From positions 31,013-44,868 of the forward strand of contig DHGC01000107.1 of assembly GCA_002402585.1 (NCBI GenBank): a stretch of DNA of 13,856 bases. The letters are read 5' to 3'. The notes beneath the pieces were generated by a model that searched no databases, was not told where the DNA came from, and saw nothing but the letters and a program-made list of their open reading frames with translations. A program made the position numbers and the translations under genes. This document shows positions 1-6,376 of this stretch, piece after piece. Within the stretch, counting starts at the first letter, position 1. Each line of letters starts with the position of its first letter. Origin of the DNA: Erysipelotrichaceae bacterium UBA4808. Lineage in GTDB: Bacteria > Bacillota_I > Bacilli_A > Erysipelotrichales > Erysipelotrichaceae.

Positions 1-759
1 GCATTGGATAATGTCGTAAAAATTGAAGCGGTTAATGAAGATGCGGAAGCCATTGAAGTTGATGACTTGATTGGCATGAAAGTTGAAGATGCGGTTGATT
101 TAATCATACAACGTGCAGGTGAAGCGGGCTTTATTGATGTCGAAGACTTGGAAGAAGACTTTGTTGTTGTTACTTCGATTTCTTTAGAAGATAAAGAAGA
201 AGACCATGATCGCATTCAAGATCGCATTCAAGATCAAATCAAAGACAGTGAATATCTTCAGTCTCTAAACATCGTGTCCATCAAAGCGACACAGCGTGAA
301 AAGTTTGAAGCAAACGGTAAAGATATCCCGGTTGGACTTTATGTCATCAACGGCTATGTCTTACAAGATGACGGCACTTACATGAAGGCTGGTGAATTCT
401 TCTCCAATCCTGAATACAAAGAAGCTGTCAAGAACCGTGTTCAGATTACAGAAGAAAATGAACTAAAGCTTCGTGAACGTATTGAAAAAGCGTTGGTCAA
501 ATTAGAATCCAATGGCGTCGATGCGACGGAATATCGTCAACAATTAGAAAATGCTGGTTTGGAAGAAATGTTACAAATCCAAGCAGAAATCAAAGTAGCA
601 TCGAAACAACCTGAAGAAGCTGGAAATGAAGATTCTGGAAATTCTGATTCAGGCAATCCAGATGCTGGCAGTGGTGAGGGTGTGGAAAACACTGAAACCC
701 GTGGTAATTCAGACACAGCCCCAAAGGCGAACGAGAACTCTGGCGGAAAAGGTAACTAG
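1..759 (+). CDS. RsgI-like anti-sigma factor, C-terminal part (5' end outside window)
   Basis: The frame is open from base 1, so the gene starts upstream; the TTG at base 4 is very unlikely to be the true start because it would begin inside a domain. The visible part matches the extracytoplasmic middle domain of RsgI-type anti-sigma factors: a VVKIEAVNEDAE strand, a helix (GMKVEDAVDLIIQRA), a long acidic helix, and the closing VSIKATQREKFEANGKDIPVG segment, which corresponds to the family's KA...A.....IS.GK/L ending. The last ~55 residues are low complexity (N, G, S, D, E), as in the disordered tails of such proteins. In the family, an N-terminal cytosolic domain binds SigI, followed by one membrane helix; both would lie upstream. 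An acidic RIQD-type tandem repeat sits near residues 70-77. Family assignment is by pattern, not by search; the ligand or stress sensed is unknown. Confidence 0.7.
   Translation, partial: ALDNVVKIEAVNEDAEAIEVDDLIGMKVEDAVDLIIQRAGEAGFIDVEDLEEDFVVVTSISLEDKEEDHDRIQDRIQDQIKDSEYLQSLNIVSIKATQREKFEANGKDIPVGLYVINGYVLQDDGTYMKAGEFFSNPEYKEAVKNRVQITEENELKLRERIEKALVKLESNGVDATEYRQQLENAGLEEMLQIQAEIKVASKQPEEAGNEDSGNSDSGNPDAGSGEGVENTETRGNSDTAPKANENSGGKGN
208..231 (+). repeat. Tandem 12-bp coding repeat
   Basis: Two perfect copies of GATCGCATTCAA lie head to tail inside the RsgI-like gene, followed by a degenerate third unit (GATCAAATCAAA). They encode the RIQDRIQDQIKD part of a charged helix. In-frame duplication probably lengthened the helix. 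Confidence 0.7.
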
Positions 760-772
760 AATCGTTTAGCAT

Positions 773-797
773 AAAGCACCGGGAGATCGGTGCTTTT
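773..797 (+). terminator. Rho-independent terminator after the RsgI-like gene
   Basis: A perfect 9-bp stem, AAAGCACCG (773-781) with CGGTGCTTT (788-796), encloses a 6-nt loop and ends in a short T run. It starts 13 nt after the stop codon at 757-759. Confidence 0.8.
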
Positions 798-800
798 AAT

Positions 801-857
801 TTGGTCAAGACCAATTGATGTACTTCAGTTTGAAGTGTATTCAATCATCAACGATGA
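801..857. other. Cluster of short dyads in the 760-922 gap
   Basis: Three perfect small inverted repeats lie close together: TTGGTC-AA-GACCAA (801-814), ACTTCA-GTT-TGAAGT (822-836) and TCATC-AAC-GATGA (845-857). TTGATG at 815-820 can also pair with CATCAA at 846-851 and so enclose the second dyad. They may be operators or leader structure for the following lipoprotein gene. No function is proven. Confidence 0.35.
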
Positions 858-897
858 AGTTTTTATAATAGTGCTCGTAATTGTAGTCTTCATTCGA

Positions 898-903
898 TAT
901 AAT
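898..903 (+). promoter_or_regulatory. Possible -10 box for the metallophosphoesterase gene
   Basis: A perfect TATAAT lies 19 nt before the ATG, but no good -35 stands 16-18 nt upstream. A second TATAAT at 864-869 is an alternative, with a weak TTCAAT at 840-845. The real promoter is uncertain. Confidence 0.35.
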
Positions 904-922
904 GTGACCACTGAGGAAACGT

Positions 923-2224
923 ATGCGCAAAGTATGCTTGATGTTTTTCTTGGTAATCACACTAAGTGCTTGCCAAGTACAAATAAATGTTTTACCTTCA
1001 AACAGCGAAATAAAGATTGCGATTGCGACGGATTTGCATTTGTTATCGGATCAACTTTTTGATTATGATCCAGAAACCATGGATGCTTATGTCAGTGGCG
1101 ATGGACGCTTGGTGTTCTATACTTCTGAGATCATGGATGCCTTTGGCGCTCAATTAAGTGTAGAAAAACCAGATGTGCTCATCATCAGTGGTGACTTGAC
1201 ACACAATGGTGAGAAAAAAAGTCATGAAGTTCTCTCGAAAAAATTGAAGGCGGTCGAGAACGAGGGCATTCGTGTTCTTGTCGTACCTGGAAATCATGAT
1301 ATTGAAAATTTTCTAGCGCGTTCACTAGAAAATGACAAATGGGTTACGACAGATACGATTGTGGCAAAAGATTTTGAACGGTTTTATAAAGAATTTGGAT
1401 ATGCGGATGCTTTGGAAAGAGATCCAAATGGTTTGAGTTATGTCAGTGAGCTTTCAGCAGATTTGTGGGCCTTAATGATCGATTCCAATCGATATCGAAT
1501 TGGAATGCCAACAGGAAGTGGAGAAATCACAGAGGCATCCTTGGAATGGATCGAATCCATTCTTGTTAAAGCTCAAGAAGCAGGTGTTGAAGTCTTCAGT
1601 GTCATGCACCACAATCTTTTGATCCATAGCCCAAGCAACTATATTGGCAATACTTTAAACAATTATGAAGAAGTTGTGGAACTTTATGATCAGTTCGATG
1701 TACGCTTGAATTTCAGTGGTCATATCCATGCCCAAGGGATCGTGCATTCTGAAACTGAGAAACCAATTTATGATGTGGTTACGAGTTCAATCAGCATCAG
1801 TCCGATCCAATATGGATGGGTGACGTATCAAAAAGACAAGGGCTTTGAGTACAATACGCGTCAGGTCGATGTCCAGGCTTGGGCTGTAGAGAATGAAAAG
1901 ACGGATCTAAATCTTTTAAACTTTAGAGATTATGCACGGGATTCATTCAAAGCTCTTTCTTATGGACGCACACTCGAAACACTTACAGAGCTTGCCTTGT
2001 ATGATGCGGAAATGAATGAACTTTTGGCGTCTAGCATGTCCGAAGTCAATGCATACTATTTCCCAGGACATATAGCCAGTGAACGTGAACGTTTCCTAGC
2101 GAGTGAAGGTGTTCTTCAATGGATGAGCAAGAGTGAACCTCAACGCACACGTCATTATGTCGAATTCATGCTTCAAGAGAAGCTCATTAGCCCAATCTAT
2201 TTGAAGCTTCAAACAAATAATTGA
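923..2224 (+). CDS. Metallophosphoesterase lipoprotein
   Basis: A calcineurin-like metallophosphoesterase that should hydrolyse phosphate esters using two metal ions. All motifs are visible in order: D-x-H (ATDLHL, D37/H39), GDLTHNG (90-96), GNHD (123-126), MHHN (228-231) and GHIH (266-269). The N-terminus is a lipoprotein signal with a lipobox LSAC and Cys17, so the enzyme is probably anchored on the outer face of the membrane. The start is supported by GAGGAA about 6 nt before the ATG at 923. The region after about residue 310 is a helical extension I do not recognise; 433 residues is long for this fold. The substrate is unknown: cyclic nucleotides, nucleotides or teichoic-acid-type phosphodiesters are all possible. 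Only 20 nt separate it from the PTS IIA gene, with no terminator between, so read-through is possible. Confidence 0.85.
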   Translation: MRKVCLMFFLVITLSACQVQINVLPSNSEIKIAIATDLHLLSDQLFDYDPETMDAYVSGDGRLVFYTSEIMDAFGAQLSVEKPDVLIISGDLTHNGEKKSHEVLSKKLKAVENEGIRVLVVPGNHDIENFLARSLENDKWVTTDTIVAKDFERFYKEFGYADALERDPNGLSYVSELSADLWALMIDSNRYRIGMPTGSGEITEASLEWIESILVKAQEAGVEVFSVMHHNLLIHSPSNYIGNTLNNYEEVVELYDQFDVRLNFSGHIHAQGIVHSETEKPIYDVVTSSISISPIQYGWVTYQKDKGFEYNTRQVDVQAWAVENEKTDLNLLNFRDYARDSFKALSYGRTLETLTELALYDAEMNELLASSMSEVNAYYFPGHIASERERFLASEGVLQWMSKSEPQRTRHYVEFMLQEKLISPIYLKLQTNN

Positions 2225-2229
2225 GTTTA

Positions 2230-2238
2230 TGGTAAAAT
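2230..2238 (+). promoter_or_regulatory. Extended -10 promoter giving a leaderless PTS IIA mRNA
   Basis: TG-G-TAAAAT ends 6 nt before the ATG at 2245, so transcription would start at or within 1-2 nt of the start codon. No Shine-Dalgarno lies upstream and no clear -35 is seen, as is common for extended -10 promoters. The same arrangement occurs at 6362-6370 and 7836-7844. Confidence 0.55.
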
Positions 2239-2244
2239 AGGACT

Positions 2245-2700
2245 ATGCAAATTCCAAGTTTCATCATGCCATCTAAAGGACACCTAATTTCCTTGGAACA
2301 TGTCCCAGATGACATGTTCAGTAAATACTTATTAGGGGATGGCTTTGCGATTGAACTCTTTACGGGTGAGATTGTAGCACCATTCAAGGGTAGAATCACA
2401 GCGATTTTCCCTGGTGGCCATGCCTTAGGCCTAAGAGGGGACCAAGGTGTCGACATCTTGATTCACATTGGTTTGAATGCGATTCGCTTACATAATGAAC
2501 CCTTTGAGATTCATGTGAACATGGGCGATGAAGTTGAGCAAGGACAATTATTGATTAAAGCAGATTTAGACAAATTCAAAGCGGGTAATGTCTTACCAAT
2601 CATGCCCGTTATCTTTACCAATCAAGCGATGTTCAAACTTGACTGTGTGGATGTGGATGTGGAAATGGGTCAAAGCGATTGCGTCCATATACTGGAATAA
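2245..2700 (+). CDS. crr: PTS glucose-type EIIA protein (single domain)
   Basis: A stand-alone EIIA of the glucose superfamily, which accepts phosphate from HPr and passes it to an EIIB domain of a sugar transporter. At 151 residues it matches the usual single-domain length. Diagnostic features are APFKGRITAI (45-54), the conserved GGHALGL (His59) and the phosphorylation site DILIHIGLNA (His74), then GDEVEQGQLLIKAD and the terminal PVIFTN. Both active-site histidines are present. No EIIBC lies in the window, so it must serve permeases encoded elsewhere, and it may also act in regulation. The ATG has no ribosome site; it follows an extended -10 by 6 nt, suggesting a leaderless message. A 5-bp hairpin overlaps its stop codon (2699-2711) without a T run, so termination is weak or absent. 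Confidence 0.9.
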   Translation: MQIPSFIMPSKGHLISLEHVPDDMFSKYLLGDGFAIELFTGEIVAPFKGRITAIFPGGHALGLRGDQGVDILIHIGLNAIRLHNEPFEIHVNMGDEVEQGQLLIKADLDKFKAGNVLPIMPVIFTNQAMFKLDCVDVDVEMGQSDCVHILE

Positions 2701-2709
2701 GCATATTGC

Positions 2710-2738
2710 TTGAATCCAATCTTCAGCTTCTTTATGCT
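2710..2738 (+). promoter_or_regulatory. Candidate sigma-A promoter of the rhodanese gene
   Basis: TTGAAT (2710-2715) and TATGCT (2733-2738) are separated by 17 nt. The expected start site is about 14 nt before the initiation codon. GCTTC (2726-2730) can pair with GAAGC (2745-2749) just before the GGAGG ribosome site. Confidence 0.5.
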
Positions 2739-2758
2739 AATCATGAAGCGGAGGATTT

Positions 2759-3124
2759 ATGAAAAAATTACTCATACCGATCATGGGCTTAGTCTTGTTA
2801 AGCGCATGTGCTAATGGAGCCAGTGTGACAAAAATCAGTGCAGCAAAAGCTAAAGAAATGATGGACACGCAAGAAGTAATTATTGTGGATGTTCGGACGC
2901 AAGCGGAATACGATGAAGGTTTTATTCCCAATGCAATTTTGATTCCTAATGAATCGATTGATGGTGAGCCAATGGAATTGGTTGATAAAGATGCGACGAT
3001 CTTGGTTTATTGCCGCAGTGGAAATCGAAGTGCTCAAGCTGCTAAGAAGCTTGTGGATTTAGGGTATACGAATGTTTATGATTTTGGTGGCATCATTGAT
3101 TGGCCATATGAAATTGTGAATTAA
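2759..3124 (+). CDS. Rhodanese-domain lipoprotein
   Basis: A single rhodanese domain carried on a lipoprotein. Residues 1-17 form a lipoprotein signal (LLSAC, Cys17 lipidated), so the domain acts outside the membrane. The active-site loop CRSGNR (85-90) has the catalytic Cys85 that would carry a persulfide sulfur; VDVRTQAEY (43-51) and GFIPNAI (54-60) are the other family motifs. At 121 residues it is a minimal one-domain form. A strong GGAGG at 2750-2754 fixes the start. Candidate roles are extracytoplasmic sulfur transfer or thiol redox work; the redox operon 0.8 kb downstream makes a thiol link attractive but unproven. Confidence 0.85.
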   Translation: MKKLLIPIMGLVLLSACANGASVTKISAAKAKEMMDTQEVIIVDVRTQAEYDEGFIPNAILIPNESIDGEPMELVDKDATILVYCRSGNRSAQAAKKLVDLGYTNVYDFGGIIDWPYEIVN

Positions 3125-3142
3125 TGCAGAAATGCATTTTTT
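3123..3142 (+). terminator. Short AT-rich terminator overlapping the rhodanese stop
   Basis: AATGCA (3123-3128) and TGCATT (3133-3138) form a 6-bp stem with a GAAA loop, followed by TTTT. The stem begins inside the TAA stop codon. It is weak in base content but well formed. Confidence 0.55.
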
Positions 3143-3172
3143 AAAGAAATAGGAAGGGACATAACTTGAAAC

Positions 3173-3838
3173 ATGCCACGTAAAGCACGACAGAGTTTAC
3201 AATCCAATCTGGTCCTTGTGACACAGAAATCCAACTTACGCATGTATCGTGATGATTATGATCGGGATGTCTTTTTAGACTTACTCAAGAAAGTCCAAAG
3301 TAATTTCAATTGTGTTGTATTGGCATTCTGTTGTTTCGATGAAGATGCGTTTCAAATCGTCATCGATACCAATGGAGCGAACATCTCTAAAATCATTCAA
3401 TCCTTAACCATCAGTTATGCTTTACATCGAAGAAGTGAACAGAAACTCTTCACACAACGCTTTAAAACCAAAGCTCTGATGGACGAATCTGAAGTACGCT
3501 CAGTCATTCAGAGTCTACGTGAAGGTAAGGATGATTATGTAGGGTGCTGCATGTTTTCGGACACCTTGCTGAAATATGATTGGATCAAGCCTTATGCCAA
3601 TGTTCAGTTCTTGAATCTAAAAAAGGAGTATGAAGTTAAACCTGACACGGATTTCTATGAGAGGCTCGATGCCTATCTTCGTAAGCATCAAATTAGTTTC
3701 GAGGAAATCTTAAAGAAGAAAGACTTACGTAATGCATGCATCAAATACTTTCGACAAGAAATGGACTGTAGCTTAGCGAAACTGGGTGAAGTTTTCAAAC
3801 TCTCCGAATCATCCGTATCCAAGATTATCAATAATTAA
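3173..3838 (+). CDS. RAYT-like (Y1 transposase family) protein lacking the HUH motif, with C-terminal HTH
   Basis: The overall pattern is that of REP-associated tyrosine transposases: MPRKAR start, RDDYDRDVFLDLL (26-38), AFCCF (51-55), ISKIIQSLTISYALHRR (71-87) and LFTQRFKTKALMDE (92-105). Where active members have the metal-binding N-H-x-H, this protein has E-D-A-F (57-60), so both histidines are gone. The helix that normally carries the catalytic tyrosine (YIHLNP) reads VIQSLRE (111-117), so the tyrosine is lost too. The last ~35 residues (SLAKLGEVFKLSESSVSKIIN) look like a DnaA/sigma-type helix-turn-helix. It is probably a DNA-binding protein descended from a transposase rather than an active one. 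The ribosome site AGGAAGG lies about 15 nt upstream of the ATG, farther than usual, and an in-frame stop just before rules out an earlier start. No terminal repeats were found. Cell role unknown. Confidence 0.7.
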   Translation: MPRKARQSLQSNLVLVTQKSNLRMYRDDYDRDVFLDLLKKVQSNFNCVVLAFCCFDEDAFQIVIDTNGANISKIIQSLTISYALHRRSEQKLFTQRFKTKALMDESEVRSVIQSLREGKDDYVGCCMFSDTLLKYDWIKPYANVQFLNLKKEYEVKPDTDFYERLDAYLRKHQISFEEILKKKDLRNACIKYFRQEMDCSLAKLGEVFKLSESSVSKIINN

Positions 3839-3846
3839 TGCAAAAG

Positions 3847-3884
3847 ACTTGATATTCAAGTAGTGTCCCCTTATACTTGAATTC
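3847..3884 (+). promoter_or_regulatory. Promoter and candidate operator of the redox operon
   Basis: TTGATA (3849-3854) and TATACT (3872-3877) with a 17-nt spacer form a good sigma-A promoter. A perfect dyad ACTTGA-TAT-TCAAGT (3847-3861) covers the -35, and a third ACTTGA half-site (3875-3880, followed by ATTC) overlaps the -10. This placement suits a repressor, but I cannot name the factor. Confidence 0.6.
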
Positions 3885-3898
3885 GTAAGGAGGTTCAT

Positions 3899-4864
3899 AT
3901 GTCACTCAATTTCAGTTTTAGTGGTTTAAATAAAGCGAAAGTCGATACCAGTATCCTCTATGACTTTGTGGCGATCGGTGGTGGACCGGCAGCTTACAAT
4001 GCGGCCCTCTATGCGAAACGTAAAGGATTAAAGACTTTGGTCGTCGCTAAAAAACCAGGAGGACAACTCCTGAATACATCATCTGTGGACAATTATCTGG
4101 GTTTTATGGAATTATCGGGTGAAGAACTTAGTGAACATTTCATTAAGCACATTCAATCAATCGATATTAAGGAAGTCAATGATCAAGTGATTGAGAACAT
4201 TCAAAAAGTTGGCGATCTCTTCGAGCTCACAATGGAAAATGGGGATGTCTTAACGACAAAAACCGTCCTCGTCGCAACAGGTTCAAATCCACGTAAACTT
4301 GGCGTCAAAGGTGAAGATGCCTTCGCGAATGCCGGTGTAGCCTATTGTGCTATTTGTGATGCGCCGCTCTTTAAGGGTAAGGATGTTATCATTGCAGGTG
4401 GTGGGAACTCGGCCGTTGAAGCAGCCATTGATGTCGCAAAGATTGCGAAGCATGTGACGATTGTGCATCGAAGTCAATTCAGAGCCGATCAGGTGCTCAT
4501 TGATAAAATGATGATACAAGCCAATATCACCATCCATTTGGAATCCCAAATCCTAGAGATTTATGGGGACACCAAGATGCGTGGCATCAAAGCTTTGGAT
4601 AAAAAGACAAATGAAGAATTCAGTATTGAGGCCGATGGCATCTTCATTGAAATTGGGAACATACCGAGTTCTGGATTGGTTAAAGATCTTGTGGAACTCA
4701 ACACCAATCAAGAAATCATCGTGACCCATAAACAAGAAACGTCGCTCCCAGGCCTCTATGCCGCTGGGGATGTGACGAACACACCGTATAAGCAAATCAT
4801 CGTGGCAACCGCAGAAGGTGCGAAGGCAGCACTGGCAGCTAACGAATACATCAATACCCATTAA
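3899..4864 (+). CDS. Thioredoxin-reductase/AhpF-like FAD-dependent disulfide reductase
   Basis: A pyridine-nucleotide disulfide oxidoreductase of the low-molecular-weight thioredoxin reductase type, passing electrons from NAD(P)H through FAD to a redox protein. Seen in order: FAD site GGGPAA (27-32), redox pair CAIC (150-153), nucleotide-binding GGGNSA (167-172) and the second FAD motif AAGDV (288-292). The NADPH-contact loop reads HRSQFRAD, one residue shorter than the HRRxxFRA of classical TrxB and lacking its second Arg, so NADH or mixed use is possible. The end (PYKQIIVATAEGAKAAL) is closest to AhpF. AGGAGG sits 7 nt before the ATG. The next gene, 12 nt downstream, supplies the two thioredoxin folds that AhpF carries at its own N-terminus, so the pair probably works as one enzyme. 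No ahpC peroxidase lies nearby. TrxB is the alternative name. Confidence 0.85.
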   Translation: MSLNFSFSGLNKAKVDTSILYDFVAIGGGPAAYNAALYAKRKGLKTLVVAKKPGGQLLNTSSVDNYLGFMELSGEELSEHFIKHIQSIDIKEVNDQVIENIQKVGDLFELTMENGDVLTTKTVLVATGSNPRKLGVKGEDAFANAGVAYCAICDAPLFKGKDVIIAGGGNSAVEAAIDVAKIAKHVTIVHRSQFRADQVLIDKMMIQANITIHLESQILEIYGDTKMRGIKALDKKTNEEFSIEADGIFIEIGNIPSSGLVKDLVELNTNQEIIVTHKQETSLPGLYAAGDVTNTPYKQIIVATAEGAKAALAANEYINTH

Positions 4865-4876
4865 AGGAGAAAGAAA

Positions 4877-5515
4877 ATGGAAAAATTATTAAACAAAGAA
4901 GTGCAAGATCAATTGCGTGAAGTCTTCAATGAATTGAAGGAAAATGTGACGATGGTTCTCTTCACCAGTGAAAATGACTGTGAGAGCTGTGAAGCAACAC
5001 AAGGCTTATTGACTGAAGTTGCGGAACTTAGTGACAAACTGAGCGTTAAGCAATACGATTTAAATTCAGAAGAAGCAAAGCAATATGACATCACCTTAGC
5101 CCCAAGCTTTGTATTACTCAATGCGAAAGGCGAATACCAAGGTGTTAAGTTCAATGGGATCCCTGCAGGTCATGAAATCAACAGCTTTATTTCGGCATTG
5201 ATTGAAATGTCCGGTGCAGAAAGTGAAATTCCTGCTGAGATCTTGGAACGTATCCAAAAGATCGATAAGCCTGTAAACATCAAGGTCTTCGTTACCTTAT
5301 CTTGTCCACATTGCCCAGGTGCTGTTCAAAAAGCACATAAGATTGCAATGTTGAATAAGAACGTTGTGGGTGAAATGGTTGAAGCCCAAACTTTCTATGA
5401 TCTTTCAACGAAGTTCAACGTTTCTGGAGTTCCAAAGATCATCATCAATGACTCCTTGGAATTGGTCGGTAATCAACCGATTGAACGTTTCTTAGAACAA
5501 ATCGAATCCCTTTAA
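4877..5515 (+). CDS. Two-domain glutaredoxin-like protein disulfide oxidoreductase (PDO / AhpF-NTD type)
   Basis: Two thioredoxin folds in tandem. The first has C35-E-S-C38 and a cis-Pro region LAPSF (75-79); the second has C143-P-H-C146 and GVPKI (184-188). This is the layout of the protein disulfide oxidoreductases of thermophiles and of the AhpF N-terminal domain, but in E. coli AhpF only the second fold keeps a CxxC, whereas here both do. It is likely reduced by the flavoprotein encoded just upstream and in turn reduces cytosolic disulfides or a peroxidase. There is no signal peptide. AAGGAGAAAG right after the preceding stop gives strong translation, and a terminator ends the operon. Confidence 0.85.
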   Translation: MEKLLNKEVQDQLREVFNELKENVTMVLFTSENDCESCEATQGLLTEVAELSDKLSVKQYDLNSEEAKQYDITLAPSFVLLNAKGEYQGVKFNGIPAGHEINSFISALIEMSGAESEIPAEILERIQKIDKPVNIKVFVTLSCPHCPGAVQKAHKIAMLNKNVVGEMVEAQTFYDLSTKFNVSGVPKIIINDSLELVGNQPIERFLEQIESL

Positions 5516-5520
5516 GCATC

Positions 5521-5554
5521 AAAGTATACATTCACAAAGAATGTATACTTTTTT
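5521..5554 (+). terminator. Strong terminator of the redox operon
   Basis: A perfect 13-bp stem, AAAGTATACATTC (5521-5533) with GAATGTATACTTT (5539-5551), encloses loop ACAAA and ends in a T run. It starts 5 nt after the stop codon. Confidence 0.9.
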
Positions 5555-5579
5555 CTATTTAAGCAATGGATTTAACATA

Positions 5580-5611
5580 ATAACGCTATACAATAATGTC
5601 GTTATGCGTTA
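5580..5611 (+). promoter_or_regulatory. higBA promoter region with operator-like dyads
   Basis: A -10-like TACAAT (5589-5594) is flanked by ATAACG (5580-5585) and CGTTAT (5600-5605). A second pairing joins TAACGC (5581-5586) and GCGTTA (5606-5611). HigA proteins usually repress their own promoter, so these dyads are the natural operator candidates. No convincing -35 is visible. Confidence 0.5.
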
Positions 5612-5615
5612 ATAT

Positions 5616-5900
5616 ATGGTTATGATCATTTCCTTTGCGGACAAAGACACTGAACGTTTAGCTCAAAGAGAGTTTGTGAGGCGATTTCATTCATTTGAAC
5701 GAATTGCCTTAAGAAAGTTGACTCAACTGGATGTCGCTATGACTTTAGAAGATTTGAGGGTACCACCTGGGAATCGACTTGAAAAGTTAAGAGGAAATCG
5801 AGAAGGACAGTATTCGATTCGAATAAATGATCAGTATTCTATTTGCTTTTTCTGGACGATAAAAGGACCAGAAGAAGTGGAGATTTGCGATTACCACTAA
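5616..5900 (+). CDS. higB: HigB-type (RelE superfamily) mRNA interferase toxin
   Basis: A small basic toxin of the RelE/HigB family that cleaves mRNA at the ribosome. Family landmarks: IISFADKDTERL at the start, RRFHSFERIALRKLTQLD, LEDLRVPPGNRLEKLRG and QYSIRINDQYSICFFW, ending in VEICDYH. Length (94 residues, or 92 from the second ATG at 5622) is typical. Family members usually begin M-I-x-S-F, which favours the 5622 start; neither ATG has a clear ribosome site, perhaps keeping toxin output low. The antitoxin gene follows 12 nt downstream, giving toxin-first order, which is the hallmark of higBA. No key residue appears lost. Confidence 0.9.
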   Translation: MVMIISFADKDTERLAQREFVRRFHSFERIALRKLTQLDVAMTLEDLRVPPGNRLEKLRGNREGQYSIRINDQYSICFFWTIKGPEEVEICDYH

Positions 5901-5912
5901 GAAAGGTAGAAC

Positions 5913-6230
5913 ATGAATATGAAGAAACTTAATCCAGTAACACCTGGTGAGTTATTGTTAGAAGAATTTATGATTCCAATGGGTTTGAGTAAATATCGCT
6001 TAGCGAAAGATATTAAGGTTTCCGCTCAACGTATTGGTCAGATCGTGGCGGGGAAACGAGCAATTACGGCGGATACGGATTTACGTTTATGTAAGTACTT
6101 TGGACTTAGTGAAGGGTATTGGCTTCGCATACAGAATAAGTATGATGTCGAAATTGAGAAGTTTAAGATAAAAGATCAGTTGGATCTTATCGTTCCCTTC
6201 ACTAAGCTTCATCTAAACAATCATAACTAG
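5913..6230 (+). CDS. higA: HigA-type antitoxin (XRE helix-turn-helix)
   Basis: The antitoxin partner of the preceding gene. LNPVTPGELLLEEFMIPMG followed by LSKYRLAKDIKVSAQRIGQIVAGKR is the VapI/HigA-type helix-turn-helix, then ITADTDLRLCKYFGLSEGYWLRIQNKYD, which is highly characteristic. It should bind HigB and repress the operon promoter. AAAGG 6 nt before the ATG at 5913 supports that start over the second ATG at 5919, and it is a much better ribosome site than the toxin has, consistent with antitoxin excess. Length (105 residues) is normal. Confidence 0.9.
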   Translation: MNMKKLNPVTPGELLLEEFMIPMGLSKYRLAKDIKVSAQRIGQIVAGKRAITADTDLRLCKYFGLSEGYWLRIQNKYDVEIEKFKIKDQLDLIVPFTKLHLNNHN

Positions 6231-6282
6231 ATATCGATTTCTATTCTGTAATTATATATCGTTTAAAATAATCATTAACAAC

Positions 6283-6307
6283 AAAACCCACTGAAAAGGG
6301 GTTTTCT
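6283..6307 (+). terminator. Probable terminator after higA
   Basis: AAAACCC (6283-6289) pairs with GGGTTTT (6299-6305) around a 9-nt loop, followed by CTT. The T run is short, so efficiency is uncertain. The rest of the 6231-6376 gap is AT-rich, with GT-rich sequence before the next promoter. Confidence 0.55.
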
Positions 6308-6361
6308 TAAGTAATCTAAACAAGCGTGTAATGTGGTTTAAGTGTGCATGTGTATGAGATA

Positions 6362-6370
6362 TGTTAAACT
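6362..6370 (+). promoter_or_regulatory. Extended -10 promoter giving a leaderless aldo/keto reductase mRNA
   Basis: TG-T-TAAACT ends 6 nt before the ATG at 6377, with no Shine-Dalgarno between. The spacing is identical to that at 2230-2238 and 7836-7844. Confidence 0.55.
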
Positions 6371-6376
6371 AAAAGT

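Noticed and set aside
790..1062. 90-residue open frame beginning in the terminator after the RsgI-like gene
   Set aside because: It overlaps the metallophosphoesterase start in another frame, begins at the terminator and has no ribosome site.
2699..2711. Hairpin AAGCA-TAT-TGCTT after the PTS IIA stop as a terminator
   Set aside because: Only five AT-rich pairs and no T run follow; it overlaps the -35 of the next promoter and is too weak to call.
3123..3898. Possible intact IS200-type insertion sequence around the RAYT-like gene
   Set aside because: I found no subterminal hairpins, target duplications or second ORF; only promoter and terminator structures flank it, and catalytic residues are missing.
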